Of a DNA stretch of 12,684 nt, positions 1-7,456 are shown one piece after another. Within the stretch, counting starts at the first letter, position 1, and each line of letters begins with the position of its first letter. A program made the position numbers and the translations under genes. Under the pieces are notes generated by a model. It searched no databases. It was not told the origin of the DNA and worked only from the letters and a program-made list of their open reading frames with translations. This stretch comes from Bacteroidales bacterium (lineage in GTDB: Bacteria; Bacteroidota; Bacteroidia; Bacteroidales; NBLH01), in NCBI GenBank assembly GCA_026988445.1, contig JALSLF010000380.1, positions 1-12,684 of the forward strand. Direction: 5' to 3'.

Positions 1-1834
1 CTATAATAATATTGCCGTTTGCCAAAGTGGTTGACAATCCGTCTGTGATACCGTAACCGCTCAAAGTGGTAGGATTGCTCCCTGAGATTACTCTTCCTTT
101 GACATCAACACTTACACTGGTATAAGTTCCGGCTGTTACTCCACTATTGCTCAATGTTAAAGTTCCATCATTCGATAATGTGGCATCACCGCTTAGTGTT
201 ACTCCTGCAGCTACATTACTTACATTCCCCACAAATATTTGAGCGTTGTTTAAAGCATTACTTGCCGCTATTTGATTATCTACATATGTTTGATTAGCTA
301 AGGTACCGCTCACGGGCAAAGTTACATTAGAGCCTGCAGGGTTAGCATTTAAAACTATATTATCTGTGGTTGTACTAAAACTACCACCTAATGTTATAGC
401 ATTCCCTCCAATACTATTGATTGTGACATTACCCATATTTGTTAAAGAAATATCACCGGTGATTGGACGGGAAAACAAATTGTTTCCATTACCAATAAGA
501 ATTTGCCCGTCTCCACGTGCATCTAATTGTATTGCAGTACCATTTTCACCCACTAATATTCTTCCATCTAATAAATTAGCTGTTAAAAAATTGTTTTGTA
601 CATAACTTTCCGTTGCCAATGTTCCGGTAACAGGTAGCGTGAGAATGGTATTTCCTTGTGAATTAAATTGAACAGTATGCCCTCCGGAAACAGTAAAACT
701 ATTACTTATCCCTAACCAGTTAATTTTAGTACGGTCTGCTGTTGTAAAATGTTCAGGGAATCCGGTATTGTAAGCATTTACAATCTCTGTGTTTGTCATA
801 TCAGCTGTGGCACCAAATTCAATACTATTTAGTAAAGTACGATCTGTACTGTTAAAATAATTTGGGTATCCACTTTGATAAGCAGCTACAATTTCTGAAG
901 AAGTCATATCCCCTGTAGCATTAGCCTCAATTCCATTTAGTTTTACTCGATCAACCGTAGTAAAATGATCAGGAAATCCCGCATTATACGCATTTACAAC
1001 ATCAGCATTACTCATATCGCCTGTATTTACACCACTTAAATTAGGTGCAAAAATATTTCCTGAAAAAGTCCCCCCGTTTTGTCGGCTAACAAAATCATTA
1101 GGCAGTTCAATAGTAACGGTATTACCACCGGTTCCACCACCAATAGTAAGTTCAACAATATTACCAACTATATTTGTAGAAAGTGTTTGCTCATCAGTAT
1201 TTGTTCCCTGATATGCAGATAAATTAATCGGTGTGGCATTTGGATTATTGGTAATCACAAGTATGTTGTTGTTTAAACTCAAATCTTGTATTTCATTACC
1301 GGGGTCAGAATCTGCATCATTTACTTCATCAACAAAAGAACCACCATTATTTGAAAGTGTAACCGTATTCCCACTTTTTGATAGTGTTTGCAACTCATTT
1401 GAAGGATCGGCATCTGCATCATCTTTATTTACAACATTTAGTGCTTGCAATGCATAAGGAACAGCCAATATTTGCGATGTGCCCATAAATTGATAATTTT
1501 CTCCTCCGTCAATATCTATATCAACTTGAAGGTAGTAGGTATTACTACTCCAGTCAATTTGCGAAAAATTGCCCGTAATGGTTGAACCACTTCCTACATT
1601 TAACGAAACAATTCCAAACTCATTAGTAGCATATTGGAAAACTTCTGCATAAACAGCCTCTCCAACAGCACTACCGGCAAGAATGCTTAAACGTAACGAA
1701 ATCATTTTATTAGCGATTAATTGTCCCGAAGCATCTCTTACAACTGCCTGATACCGGAATGAGTTAGGTACTTGTGCAAAAATCATATGCACGCTTAAAA
1801 CACCATAAATCAAGAATAATAATATTTTTTTCAT
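1..1834 (-). CDS. Exported tail-fibre-like surface protein, 3' end beyond window
   Basis: This reading frame is open from an ATG at 1834 to the left edge (611 codons plus one base), so the C-terminus is missing. A signal peptide is visible (MKKILLFLIYGVLSVHMIFA, probable cleavage before Gln21). Residues 22-130 match a domain common at the N-terminus of Bacteroidota surface proteins (NSFRYQAVVRDASG, then ILAVPYALQAL). Then follow two Asp-rich units (139-206, DADADPSNELQTLS), three 36-residue units (273-380), two TLPV(T/S)GTLA modules (399 and 505) and a segment at about 565-599 with GVTAGTYTSV and YGITDG. The last three module types are typical of phage tail fibres. A signal peptide with no phage genes nearby argues for a host surface protein, perhaps an adhesin; this is inference. 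A T9SS sorting domain or endosialidase-type chaperone could lie in the missing end. It is 40 bases downstream of the T9SS protein gene and probably co-transcribed. Confidence 0.85.
   Translation of the reverse strand, partial: MKKILLFLIYGVLSVHMIFAQVPNSFRYQAVVRDASGQLIANKMISLRLSILAGSAVGEAVYAEVFQYATNEFGIVSLNVGSGSTITGNFSQIDWSSNTYYLQVDIDIDGGENYQFMGTSQILAVPYALQALNVVNKDDADADPSNELQTLSKSGNTVTLSNNGGSFVDEVNDADSDPGNEIQDLSLNNNILVITNNPNATPINLSAYQGTNTDEQTLSTNIVGNIVELTIGGGTGGNTVTIELPNDFVSRQNGGTFSGNIFAPNLSGVNTGDMSNADVVNAYNAGFPDHFTTVDRVKLNGIEANATGDMTSSEIVAAYQSGYPNYFNSTDRTLLNSIEFGATADMTNTEIVNAYNTGFPEHFTTADRTKINWLGISNSFTVSGGHTVQFNSQGNTILTLPVTGTLATESYVQNNFLTANLLDGRILVGENGTAIQLDARGDGQILIGNGNNLFSRPITGDISLTNMGNVTINSIGGNAITLGGSFSTTTDNIVLNANPAGSNVTLPVSGTLANQTYVDNQIAASNALNNAQIFVGNVSNVAAGVTLSGDATLSNDGTLTLSNSGVTAGTYTSVSVDVKGRVISGSNPTTLSGYGITDGLSTTLANGNIII
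695..1018 (-). repeat. Three tandem 108-base coding repeats
   Basis: Three consecutive 36-codon units begin at 1018, 910 and 802 on the minus strand. They read DMSNADVVNAYNAGFPDHF..., DMTSSEIVAAYQSGYPNYF... and DMTNTEIVNAYNTGFPEHF..., and each ends in a phage-tail-fibre-like pattern (DRxKLNGIEANATG or a variant). The spacing is exact, but the units have diverged in DNA sequence. This suggests old duplication under protein-level selection rather than recent slippage. Confidence 0.85.
1217..1420 (-). repeat. Two 102-base Asp-rich coding repeats
   Basis: Two 34-codon units start at 1420 (DADADPSNELQTLSKSGN) and 1318 (DADSDPGNEIQDLSLNNN). A decayed third copy (NTDEQTLS) follows. The DxDxDPxNE pattern could bind calcium, which is inference. 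The units are diverged in nucleotide sequence. Confidence 0.7.
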
Positions 1835-1848
1835 TGCCCTTATTTTTA

Positions 1849-1856
1849 GTTTTATG
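1849..1856 (-). promoter_or_regulatory. Leader element core (CATAAAAC) before tail-fibre-like gene
   Basis: Only the core of the repeated element is kept here, 14 bases before the ATG at 1834. The bases that follow it (CTAAAAATA) closely match those after the copy at 5557-5574 (CTAAAAACA). Confidence 0.35.
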
Positions 1857-1874
1857 AATTAAAAGACCAAAAGC

Positions 1875-2366
1875 TTAATTAATACGTATTATCTTAAATA
1901 TTTTAACAAAACTACCGTCTTTTGAAAAGGTTTTTAAATAATAAATTCCGGCTTTATAAGTGCCCAAATCTATTTCTGCCTGCTTATTATAAATATCATC
2001 ATTGCGAATAATTTTACCGCTTTGATTAATCAATTGCCATGATAATTTTTTATTTTCATTTGAGATAAGTTTAATATACAGGTAATTTGTTACAGGATTA
2101 GGAAACACTTTAAGTTCAACATCAGCCGAATTATCAATATTAAAAACATCTGTTACCTTAATTTGACTTTGCAAAAAACCTTGGGTAAGAACAATTTGAT
2201 CTTTTACATAAGTCGTTGTTTGAAAATCACCTAATGTCCATGATATTTGAGCTGCTGTATTGGCAAAATCACCTCCCGAAGAAAGAATCGTTTCAGGCGA
2301 AAGTGTCTGACCGTAAACGGAAAGATATACCAATAGCATTACATTCAGTATAAAAAGTTTTTTCAT
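1875..2366 (-). CDS. Small exported protein with T9SS type A sorting domain
   Basis: This is a 163-residue protein with an N-terminal signal peptide (MKKLFILNVMLLVYLSVYGQ). A short region of about 60 residues contains ISWTLGDFQTT and IVLTQGFLQ, a pattern often found just before the sorting domain in small Bacteroidota surface proteins. From about residue 83 to the end it is a C-terminal T9SS sorting domain: KVFPNP at 86-91, the GxxI-type core (SGKII), YKAGIYYLKT, and a basic end (KIFKIIRIN). Such domains direct proteins across the outer membrane through the type IX system, after which they are cleaved and the protein is often anchored to a surface glycan. About half of the protein is therefore export signal. 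It is the first gene of the minus-strand pair, 40 bases from the tail-fibre-like gene. The role of the mature part is unknown. Confidence 0.9.
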   Translation of the reverse strand: MKKLFILNVMLLVYLSVYGQTLSPETILSSGGDFANTAAQISWTLGDFQTTTYVKDQIVLTQGFLQSQIKVTDVFNIDNSADVELKVFPNPVTNYLYIKLISNENKKLSWQLINQSGKIIRNDDIYNKQAEIDLGTYKAGIYYLKTFSKDGSFVKIFKIIRIN

Positions 2367-2368
2367 TC

Positions 2369-2386
2369 GTTTTATGGTTTAATTTG
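2369..2386 (-). promoter_or_regulatory. Leader element copy 1 (CAAATTAAACCATAAAAC)
   Basis: This is the reference copy of the 18-base repeated element, ending two bases before the ATG of the T9SS protein gene. The 22 bases 2385-2364 match 10096-10117 at 20 positions, although those sites lead into an unrelated gene on the other strand. It may be a translation-initiation or 5' UTR element; function is unknown. Confidence 0.5.
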
Positions 2387-2402
2387 GTCAATCTTTGTTC
2401 TG

Positions 2403-2419
2403 ATTTGAATTCAAATTTA
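2403..2419 (-). promoter_or_regulatory. Candidate -7 box with overlapping palindrome
   Basis: On the minus strand TAAATTTG (2419-2412) fits the Bacteroidota -7 consensus TAnnTTTG and would give a leader of roughly 40 bases before the ATG at 2366. No TTTG -33 element was found at the expected distance. ATTTGAATTCAAAT (2403-2416) is a perfect 14-base palindrome overlapping the box, a possible operator. In DNA this AT-rich both could arise by chance. Confidence 0.3.
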
Positions 2420-2565
2420 CTAAATAAATTTTAATGCTATATCTTGATAAGTCTATATTTGCTTTATTTAATCATCGAAAGGAATAATCTTGTATAGCAA
2501 ATGTATTAGTTTGAAATAATGATACTTTCCATTCATCAAAAAATAAAAAATTCTTTAAAAAGATA

Positions 2566-2676
2566 ATGTTAATTCGTAGCATGAAAGACATTAATTTAAG
2601 AGAATTATTTTATTTTACTTTTGAACATAAGACAAGTAATAAATTAATTATTTTTGTAATTTTAAATAAATTTTAA
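2566..2676 (+). other. Doubtful 36-codon ORF upstream of the epimerase gene
   Basis: An ATG at 2566, with a second in-frame ATG at 2581, opens a frame that stops at 2676, 18 bases before the epimerase start. The peptide (MLIRSMKDINLRELFYFTFE, then a hydrophobic end) resembles nothing I recognise. It could be a leader peptide or a chance frame in AT-rich DNA. If transcription starts from the box at 2649-2656 it would not be in the mRNA. Chance is the more likely explanation. Confidence 0.12.
2620..2656 (+). promoter_or_regulatory. Candidate promoter for polysaccharide locus
   Basis: TATTTTTG at 2649-2656 fits TAnnTTTG and lies about 40 bases before the start codon at 2695. TTTG at 2620-2623 could be the -33 element, but the 25-base spacing is longer than the usual 19-21 or so. 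TACTTTTG at 2616-2623 is a second -7 match without a -33 partner. Evidence is from motif matching by eye only. Confidence 0.3.
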
Positions 2677-2694
2677 TCTACACAAGTATAAGAT

Positions 2695-3747
2695 ATGAAA
2701 ATACTTATTACAGGAACAGCAGGTTTTATAGGTGCTCATCTTGCAGAAGCATTAATTAAACGAGGTGATGAAGTAGTTGGTTTGGATATTATCAACGATT
2801 ATTATGATATTAACTTAAAGTATGCCCGACTGAAAAAATCAGGTATAAACAGAGAGGACATAAAGGATAATAAGTTAATAAATAGCACATTACACAAAAA
2901 CTATAAATTTATTAAGGCAGACCTGCAAAATAAAGAAATTCTGAATACCTTATTTGAAAATGAAAAATTTGATAAAGTTTGCAACTTGGCTGCACAAGCC
3001 GGTGTTCGTTACAGCTTAACCAATCCTGACGCATATATACAGAGTAATATAATTGGGTTTATCAACATTTTAGAAGCCTGCCGACATTATAAAGTTAAGC
3101 ATTTAGCTTATGCAAGTAGTTCAAGTGTGTACGGATTAAATGAAAAAATGCCTTTATCAACAAATCAAAATGTAGACCACCCGATTAGTTTATATGCTGC
3201 CAGCAAAAAAAGCAATGAATTAATGGCACATACCTACAGTCATCTTTTTAATCTACCAACTACAGGCTTGCGTTTTTTTACGGTTTACGGTCCTTGGGGG
3301 CGTCCTGATATGGCATTATTTTTATTTACAAAAGCAATATTAAACAATGAACCTATTGATGTTTTTAATCATGGAAATATGGTACGCGACTTTACCTATA
3401 TTGATGATATTGTAGAAGGAATTGTCAGAGTGATTGATCATCCACCCCAAGGAAATCCTAATTGGTCAGGAAAAAAACCTGAACCTTCATCTTCAATCGC
3501 TCCCTATAAGATATATAACATCGGAAATAATAATCCGGTTAAATTAATGGATTTTATAGCTGCTATTGAACAAAAATTAGGAAAAAAAGCAAAAAAGAAT
3601 ATGATGCCAATTCAACAAGGAGATGTCCCTGCTACTTTTGCCAATGTTGATGATTTAGTAAAAGATTTGGGCTACAAACCCAACACACCTGTTACAAAAG
3701 GAATTAATAATTTTATTGAATGGTATTTGGATTATTACAAAAATTAA
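2695..3747 (+). CDS. UDP-glucuronate 4-epimerase (extended SDR)
   Basis: This 350-residue enzyme should interconvert UDP-glucuronate and UDP-galacturonate in the cytoplasm, supplying galacturonate for a surface polysaccharide. The Rossmann NAD motif GTAGFIG is at 7-13, SSSSVYG at 141-147, and the catalytic YxxxK is Tyr167-Lys171. The family pattern is strong: VVGLDIINDYYD near residue 28, FFTVYGPWGRPDMA near 194, and the insert ending KKPEPSSSIAPYKIYNIGN. These fit the LpsL/Cap1J-type UDP-glucuronate epimerases better than GalE. There is no Asp in the SSSSVYG motif, so it is not a 4,6-dehydratase. It is the first gene of the plus-strand locus, preceded by the divergent intergenic region and followed by the Wzy-like gene after 120 bases. 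Confidence 0.9.
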   Translation: MKILITGTAGFIGAHLAEALIKRGDEVVGLDIINDYYDINLKYARLKKSGINREDIKDNKLINSTLHKNYKFIKADLQNKEILNTLFENEKFDKVCNLAAQAGVRYSLTNPDAYIQSNIIGFINILEACRHYKVKHLAYASSSSVYGLNEKMPLSTNQNVDHPISLYAASKKSNELMAHTYSHLFNLPTTGLRFFTVYGPWGRPDMALFLFTKAILNNEPIDVFNHGNMVRDFTYIDDIVEGIVRVIDHPPQGNPNWSGKKPEPSSSIAPYKIYNIGNNNPVKLMDFIAAIEQKLGKKAKKNMMPIQQGDVPATFANVDDLVKDLGYKPNTPVTKGINNFIEWYLDYYKN

Positions 3748-3758
3748 TTTTAGTCACT

Positions 3759-3776
3759 CAAATAAGTCCATAAAAC
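3759..3776 (+). promoter_or_regulatory. Leader element copy 2 (CAAATAAGTCCATAAAAC)
   Basis: This matches the reference copy at 15 of 18 positions. It lies 12 bases after the epimerase stop and 91 bases before the next ATG, so unlike the others it is not next to a start codon. A separate 13-base piece of the reference context, ACCAAATTAAACC, occurs at 3851-3863, four bases before the ATG at 3868. Confidence 0.35.
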
Positions 3777-3867
3777 AATTATTTTCAACATTTAGTCAAA
3801 TTATAAAAATAGGAACATATAGAATTAGTAATTTAACAAACGAAACAATAACCAAATTAAACCGTAG

Positions 3868-5331
3868 ATGCAGCAATCAAATTTTAAAAAAGAAGTCGTT
3901 ATGGACTTTTTTCAAATGACAGCGCTTTTTATAGCGTCCGTCATTGCTGTATATAAACTTAATCATACTTTACGCGATATTTTTTTCTTAATTCCTTTAA
4001 TTTTAGCCTTTCGCTCAAAAAAGGACTACTTTTGGTTTGCTTATTTTTTTATTTTGATTAATGCACCGGCAAGTTTCTTTGTCAATCGAACACAAGATGC
4101 CTTCTTTCGTTTGCCGTTTTACTCTGTGGTTTCAGGATTCAGTTTTACACCCATGGATTTATTTCTTTTTATATCTATTTTTAAAGCTTTTCAAACCAAT
4201 GTAAAAATAAAATTTTTATTAAATAAGCCATTAGAGTTTTTCCTGTTTTACCTGCTTTTGGTTTCTATTCCGGTAAGCTTTTTTCTGGGCACAGAATTAA
4301 AACCTTTTGTAAACACATTACGTCCTTTTTTCTTTTTCGGTATCGTATTCTCCTATTTACGTTTAGTCAATAATAAAGAAGAAATATTAAAATTTGGTTA
4401 CCTGCTCTTCCCTTATGCCGTATTAATTGTTTTTGATCAATTATTTCTTATAAATGTTGGCAGCCGGTTTATTTCAGTATTTGATCCAAGCATGGTAGGA
4501 GTTTTTGTTAGAAATAGTATCTCCGGTGATGTAAGAGCCGTAGTACAAGGTATTCTTATTGTTTTTTATGTATTAATATTTGGTTTTCAAATAGCCAATA
4601 ATAAAAAATATGAACTTTTTGCCGGATTTTCATCAATGGCAATATTCATACCCATAGGAAGTTTTTTTCTTTCCGCTACCCGCTCTTGGATGATGATTGG
4701 TGCTATTGCCATTTTAGGATATATCTTTTTATCTTCCAAAGGGTATAAACTGGCTGTGCAAATGACTATAATAGGATTTGCATTAGTAATTGCATTATTC
4801 TCTTCCGGTTTTATTAATGAAGAATTTGTTGGAAATATTACTAAAAGATATGAAGAATTAGGTAAAATTGCATCATCCGGGAATTTAAAGCAAGGTACTT
4901 TTGCCGACAGGATTGAAAATGATATTCCCAAAGTACTCAAAGGAGTTGAATACAGCCCTGTTTTAGGGGTCGGAATGTCAAAATACATGAAAACTTATTA
5001 CAGTAACGATGTAGGTTTTATGAATACCTTATTAATATATGGAATTATCGGGTTCCCGATATTCTTATTCTTTTTATTCAGATATATGTTCCTTCTAAAT
5101 AAATTTCGCAAAAGCAAATTCTTTGATGATGTAGAAAAAAGTATATTTATTTCATTATTATTAGGGTTTGCAGGAATACTTACCGGCTATTTTTTTACAT
5201 GGGATTTCTTTTCATTCTATCCTGAAAAAGTTTTCTTTGTATCAATAGTTTTTGCAACCGGCGATTTAGTACTTGAATTGCATAACAGAAACGAAGAATT
5301 AAGCATTGAAAAAACACAACTTAGCCAATAA
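3868..5331 (+). CDS. Wzy/WaaL-type O-antigen polymerase or ligase, multi-pass membrane protein
   Basis: This is a 487-residue, very hydrophobic protein with roughly ten or more predicted membrane segments by eye. It carries features of the O-antigen ligase/polymerase superfamily: a membrane segment with SATRSW (269-274, conserved Arg272), a long hydrophilic loop (about 314-365) and a following motif SPVLGVGMSKY...NTLLIYGIIG (363-395), comparable to the GxGxxxx...N..L...GiiG pattern. Its likely role is polymerising lipid-linked repeat units, or transferring the chain to an acceptor, on the periplasmic face of the inner membrane. Polymerase and ligase cannot be told apart here. A second in-frame ATG at 3901 has a purine-rich AGAAG ahead of it and could be the true start. 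Its coding sequence is T-rich as expected for a membrane protein. Confidence 0.8.
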   Translation: MQQSNFKKEVVMDFFQMTALFIASVIAVYKLNHTLRDIFFLIPLILAFRSKKDYFWFAYFFILINAPASFFVNRTQDAFFRLPFYSVVSGFSFTPMDLFLFISIFKAFQTNVKIKFLLNKPLEFFLFYLLLVSIPVSFFLGTELKPFVNTLRPFFFFGIVFSYLRLVNNKEEILKFGYLLFPYAVLIVFDQLFLINVGSRFISVFDPSMVGVFVRNSISGDVRAVVQGILIVFYVLIFGFQIANNKKYELFAGFSSMAIFIPIGSFFLSATRSWMMIGAIAILGYIFLSSKGYKLAVQMTIIGFALVIALFSSGFINEEFVGNITKRYEELGKIASSGNLKQGTFADRIENDIPKVLKGVEYSPVLGVGMSKYMKTYYSNDVGFMNTLLIYGIIGFPIFLFFLFRYMFLLNKFRKSKFFDDVEKSIFISLLLGFAGILTGYFFTWDFFSFYPEKVFFVSIVFATGDLVLELHNRNEELSIEKTQLSQ

Positions 5332-5587
5332 AATTTTCAAGCTTTACCCGGTACTATTTAAAATCTATTTTACATCTGTTTAAAAACACTTTTTATCAGT
5401 TCAAACAACAATTACAACCATTCATCAAAGAATTTATTACATATATAACAAATTTGCTTTTTGTGTCAATAATGTTACTAATTTTCTTATCGAAATAAGT
5501 AAAGTCAAATTACTTTTAAAACACTGAAAACTAAGGCTATTAGGTCTTATTATTTTCAAATTAATCCATAAAACTAAAAACAAACCA
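5332..5587. other. 256-base gap before the nucleotide-sugar genes
   Basis: This AT-rich non-coding stretch is much longer than the other gaps in the locus (1-120 bases), so an internal promoter is plausible. A weak candidate is TTTG (5453-5456), 22 bases, then TAATTTTC (5479-5486), one mismatch from TAnnTTTG. A small inverted repeat CTTAT-CGAA-ATAAG lies at 5486-5499. No convincing terminator or ORF was seen. The gap ends with a copy of the leader element at 5557-5574. Confidence 0.5.
5557..5574 (+). promoter_or_regulatory. Leader element copy 3 (CAAATTAATCCATAAAAC)
   Basis: This differs from the reference copy at 2386-2369 at one of 18 positions. It ends 13 bases before the rfbF start codon, with the sequence CTAAAAACAAACCA between. 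Confidence 0.5.
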
Positions 5588-6367
5588 ATGAAAGTAGTAA
5601 TTCTTGCAGGTGGTTACGGTACCCGTTTAGGCTCTTTATCTGAATTAATTCCTAAACCAATGATTGATATTGGCGGAAGACCGATTATCTGGCACATCAT
5701 GAAAATTTATGCCCACTATGGTTATAAAGACTTTGTTATAGCACTTGGCTATAAAGGAAATCTTATTAAAGATTATTTTTACAATATAAAGTATCACAAC
5801 AACGATTTCACCATCAATACAAAATCCGGTGATGTTACTTTTTATAATACAGATGCAGAATCAGATGACTGGAATATTACATTAGTAGATACCGGATTGG
5901 ACACCCTAAAAGGCGGTAGGATTAAACGCCTGGAAAAATACCTTGATGATGTAAACATGCTAACTTATGGTGATGGTGTATCCAACATAAATATAAACCA
6001 GTTAGTTGATTATCATAAAGCACATGGCAAACTGGTAACAATATCAGGCGTTCGTCCGCCATCAATGTTTGGCGAAATTATACAAGAAAACGGTCGTGTT
6101 GTCTCTTTTGAAGAAAAACCCCAAACATCAAAAGGAATTATAAACGGAGGTTATATGGTTTTCAATAAAGAAATGTTGGATTTCCTTAAACCCGACAAAG
6201 ATTGCGATTTTGAGTTTGGACCATTAGAACAACTTGCTACGCAAGGTGAAGTAATGACCTTTAAACATGAAGGTTTTTGGGAATGTGCCGATACAGTAAG
6301 AGACTTAAACCATTTGAACAAGCTATGGGATACCGGCAAAGCTGAGTGGAAAATATGGAATGATTAA
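5588..6367 (+). CDS. rfbF: Glucose-1-phosphate cytidylyltransferase
   Basis: This 259-residue enzyme makes CDP-glucose from CTP and glucose 1-phosphate, the entry step to CDP-3,6-dideoxyhexoses. Nucleotidyltransferase features are clear: GGYGTRL at 8-14, PKPM at 22-25 (Lys23), TYGDG at 126-130 with metal-binding Asp129, FEEKP near 174-178, INGGYMVF near 186-192 and FWECADTVRD at 230-239 (Asp235 in the second metal site). The long WNITLVDTG segment (95-103) and overall length fit the cytidylyltransferase RfbF/DdhA/AscA rather than RmlA or GalU. It starts the most compact part of the locus. RfbH three genes downstream supports the CDP-sugar assignment. Confidence 0.93.
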   Translation: MKVVILAGGYGTRLGSLSELIPKPMIDIGGRPIIWHIMKIYAHYGYKDFVIALGYKGNLIKDYFYNIKYHNNDFTINTKSGDVTFYNTDAESDDWNITLVDTGLDTLKGGRIKRLEKYLDDVNMLTYGDGVSNININQLVDYHKAHGKLVTISGVRPPSMFGEIIQENGRVVSFEEKPQTSKGIINGGYMVFNKEMLDFLKPDKDCDFEFGPLEQLATQGEVMTFKHEGFWECADTVRDLNHLNKLWDTGKAEWKIWND

Positions 6368-6409
6368 ATTTTAAAAAATCAATTATTAAACTATAAATAC
6401 AAAAACCAA

Positions 6410-7441
6410 ATGCAAAAAATTATTGTTACCGGACATTCAGGATTCATTGGTTCACTAATGGTTCCTTTATTATTAGAAAAAGGTTATGAAGTAGTAGGTA
6501 TTGACACAAACTACTTTGGCAAAGATTGTGAGTTTTATCCTCCTAAAACAGGTTTTACCGAAATAATAAAAGATACCCGGAAAATTACGGAAAAAGATTT
6601 AGAAGGTGCTTATGCAATTTGTCATCTGGCAGCTTTATCTAATGACCCCCTGGGCGATTTAGACGAACAACTTACCTACGACATCAACCATTTAGCATCG
6701 GTAGAAATAGCTAAATTGGCAAAAAAAGTAGGTGTCGAAAAATTTATATATTCCTCTTCATGCAGTTTGTACGGAATTGCTGATGGCGATATTGCTTTAG
6801 ACGAAACAGCCGAATTTAATCCGGTTACAGCTTATGCAAAGTCAAAAGTTTACTCGGAAAGAGATATTGTTCCAATGGCTACTGATGATTTTGCTGTTAC
6901 TTTTATGCGTAATTCCACTGCTTACGGTATTTCACCAAAATTAAGAATTGATTTGGTTGTAAATAATTTAGTAGGTTGGGCAGTTACCACCGGACAAATA
7001 AAAATCATGAGCGATGGCACCCCTTGGCGACCACTTGTACATGCCGAAGATATTGCACGGGCTTTTATTGCTGTTATTGAAGCACCAAAAAACGTAGTAA
7101 ATCGTCAATCATACAATGTTGGGCAAAGCGAAGAAAATTTTCAAATAAGAGATATTGCTCGAATGGTTGGTGAAGTGGTATCCGGTTGCAGTGTGGTTAT
7201 TACCGGCGAACATGGTAGCGATTCACGGTCATACAGAGTAAATTTTGACAAAATAGCTCGTGATTTACCCAACTTTAAACCCAAATGGACACTCAAAAAA
7301 GGAATTGAAGAAGTATATGAAGCCTATAAAAAATACGGTATGGATAATGACAAATTTACCGGAAGATATTTTATCCGCTTAAAACAACTGCAATATCACA
7401 TTGAAAACAAACACTTAGACAACAAACTTTTTTGGTTGTAA
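6410..7441 (+). CDS. NAD(P)-dependent SDR sugar epimerase or 4-keto reductase
   Basis: This is a 343-residue extended SDR. It has GHSGFIG at 8-14 for NAD(P), SSSCSLYG at 115-122 and the catalytic pair Tyr142-Lys146 (YAKSK). HLAALSNDPLGDLDEQLTYD (72-91) marks a subgroup common in nucleotide-sugar loci. It occupies the position where CDP-glucose 4,6-dehydratase (RfbG) usually sits. However, that enzyme has an acidic Asp in the motif equivalent to SSSCS and begins with a GHTGFKGSW-type sequence, neither of which is present. I infer a 4-keto reductase or epimerase that finishes the CDP-sugar, comparable in role to AscF, but substrate and product cannot be read from sequence. The gap to rfbF is 42 bases and to the cupin gene 15. 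Confidence 0.8.
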   Translation: MQKIIVTGHSGFIGSLMVPLLLEKGYEVVGIDTNYFGKDCEFYPPKTGFTEIIKDTRKITEKDLEGAYAICHLAALSNDPLGDLDEQLTYDINHLASVEIAKLAKKVGVEKFIYSSSCSLYGIADGDIALDETAEFNPVTAYAKSKVYSERDIVPMATDDFAVTFMRNSTAYGISPKLRIDLVVNNLVGWAVTTGQIKIMSDGTPWRPLVHAEDIARAFIAVIEAPKNVVNRQSYNVGQSEENFQIRDIARMVGEVVSGCSVVITGEHGSDSRSYRVNFDKIARDLPNFKPKWTLKKGIEEVYEAYKKYGMDNDKFTGRYFIRLKQLQYHIENKHLDNKLFWL

Positions 7442-7456
7442 CTAATTTTATTTACT

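Larger units (their letters stand above)
2367..2694. other. Divergent intergenic region between surface-protein genes and polysaccharide locus
   Basis: This 328-base, very AT-rich stretch lies between two divergently transcribed gene sets and must hold promoters for both. It contains a 14-base perfect palindrome, one TAnnTTTG-type hexamer-like box for the minus strand, two for the plus strand, a copy of the repeated leader element, and one short ORF of doubtful status. No GC-rich hairpin or recognisable riboswitch was seen. Confidence 0.7.

Noticed and set aside
366..1457. Plus-strand frames of 74-79 codons at 366-605 and 1233-1457
   Set aside because: They are opposite to the long tail-fibre-like gene, whose repeats and signal peptide show it is the real coding strand.
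1..1834. Left end as part of a prophage or contractile injection system
   Set aside because: The tail-fibre modules fit, but the signal peptide and lack of any phage structural gene in the window favour a host surface protein.
3716..3919. 67-codon plus-strand frame bridging the epimerase and polymerase genes
   Set aside because: It overlaps both well-supported genes in another frame, has no recognisable domain, and its middle is the AT-rich leader of the polymerase gene.
4587..4988. 133-codon minus-strand frame inside the polymerase gene
   Set aside because: It is the antisense of a clearly coding membrane protein and shows no domain of its own.
5486..5499. CTTAT-CGAA-ATAAG as a terminator hairpin
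   Set aside because: The stem has only five pairs, one of them G-C, and it has no proper U-tract, too weak for an intrinsic terminator.
6410..7441. SDR at the rfbG position read as CDP-glucose 4,6-dehydratase
   Set aside because: Position suggests it, but the SSSCSLYG motif lacks the catalytic Asp of 4,6-dehydratases and the N-terminus is of a different subgroup.
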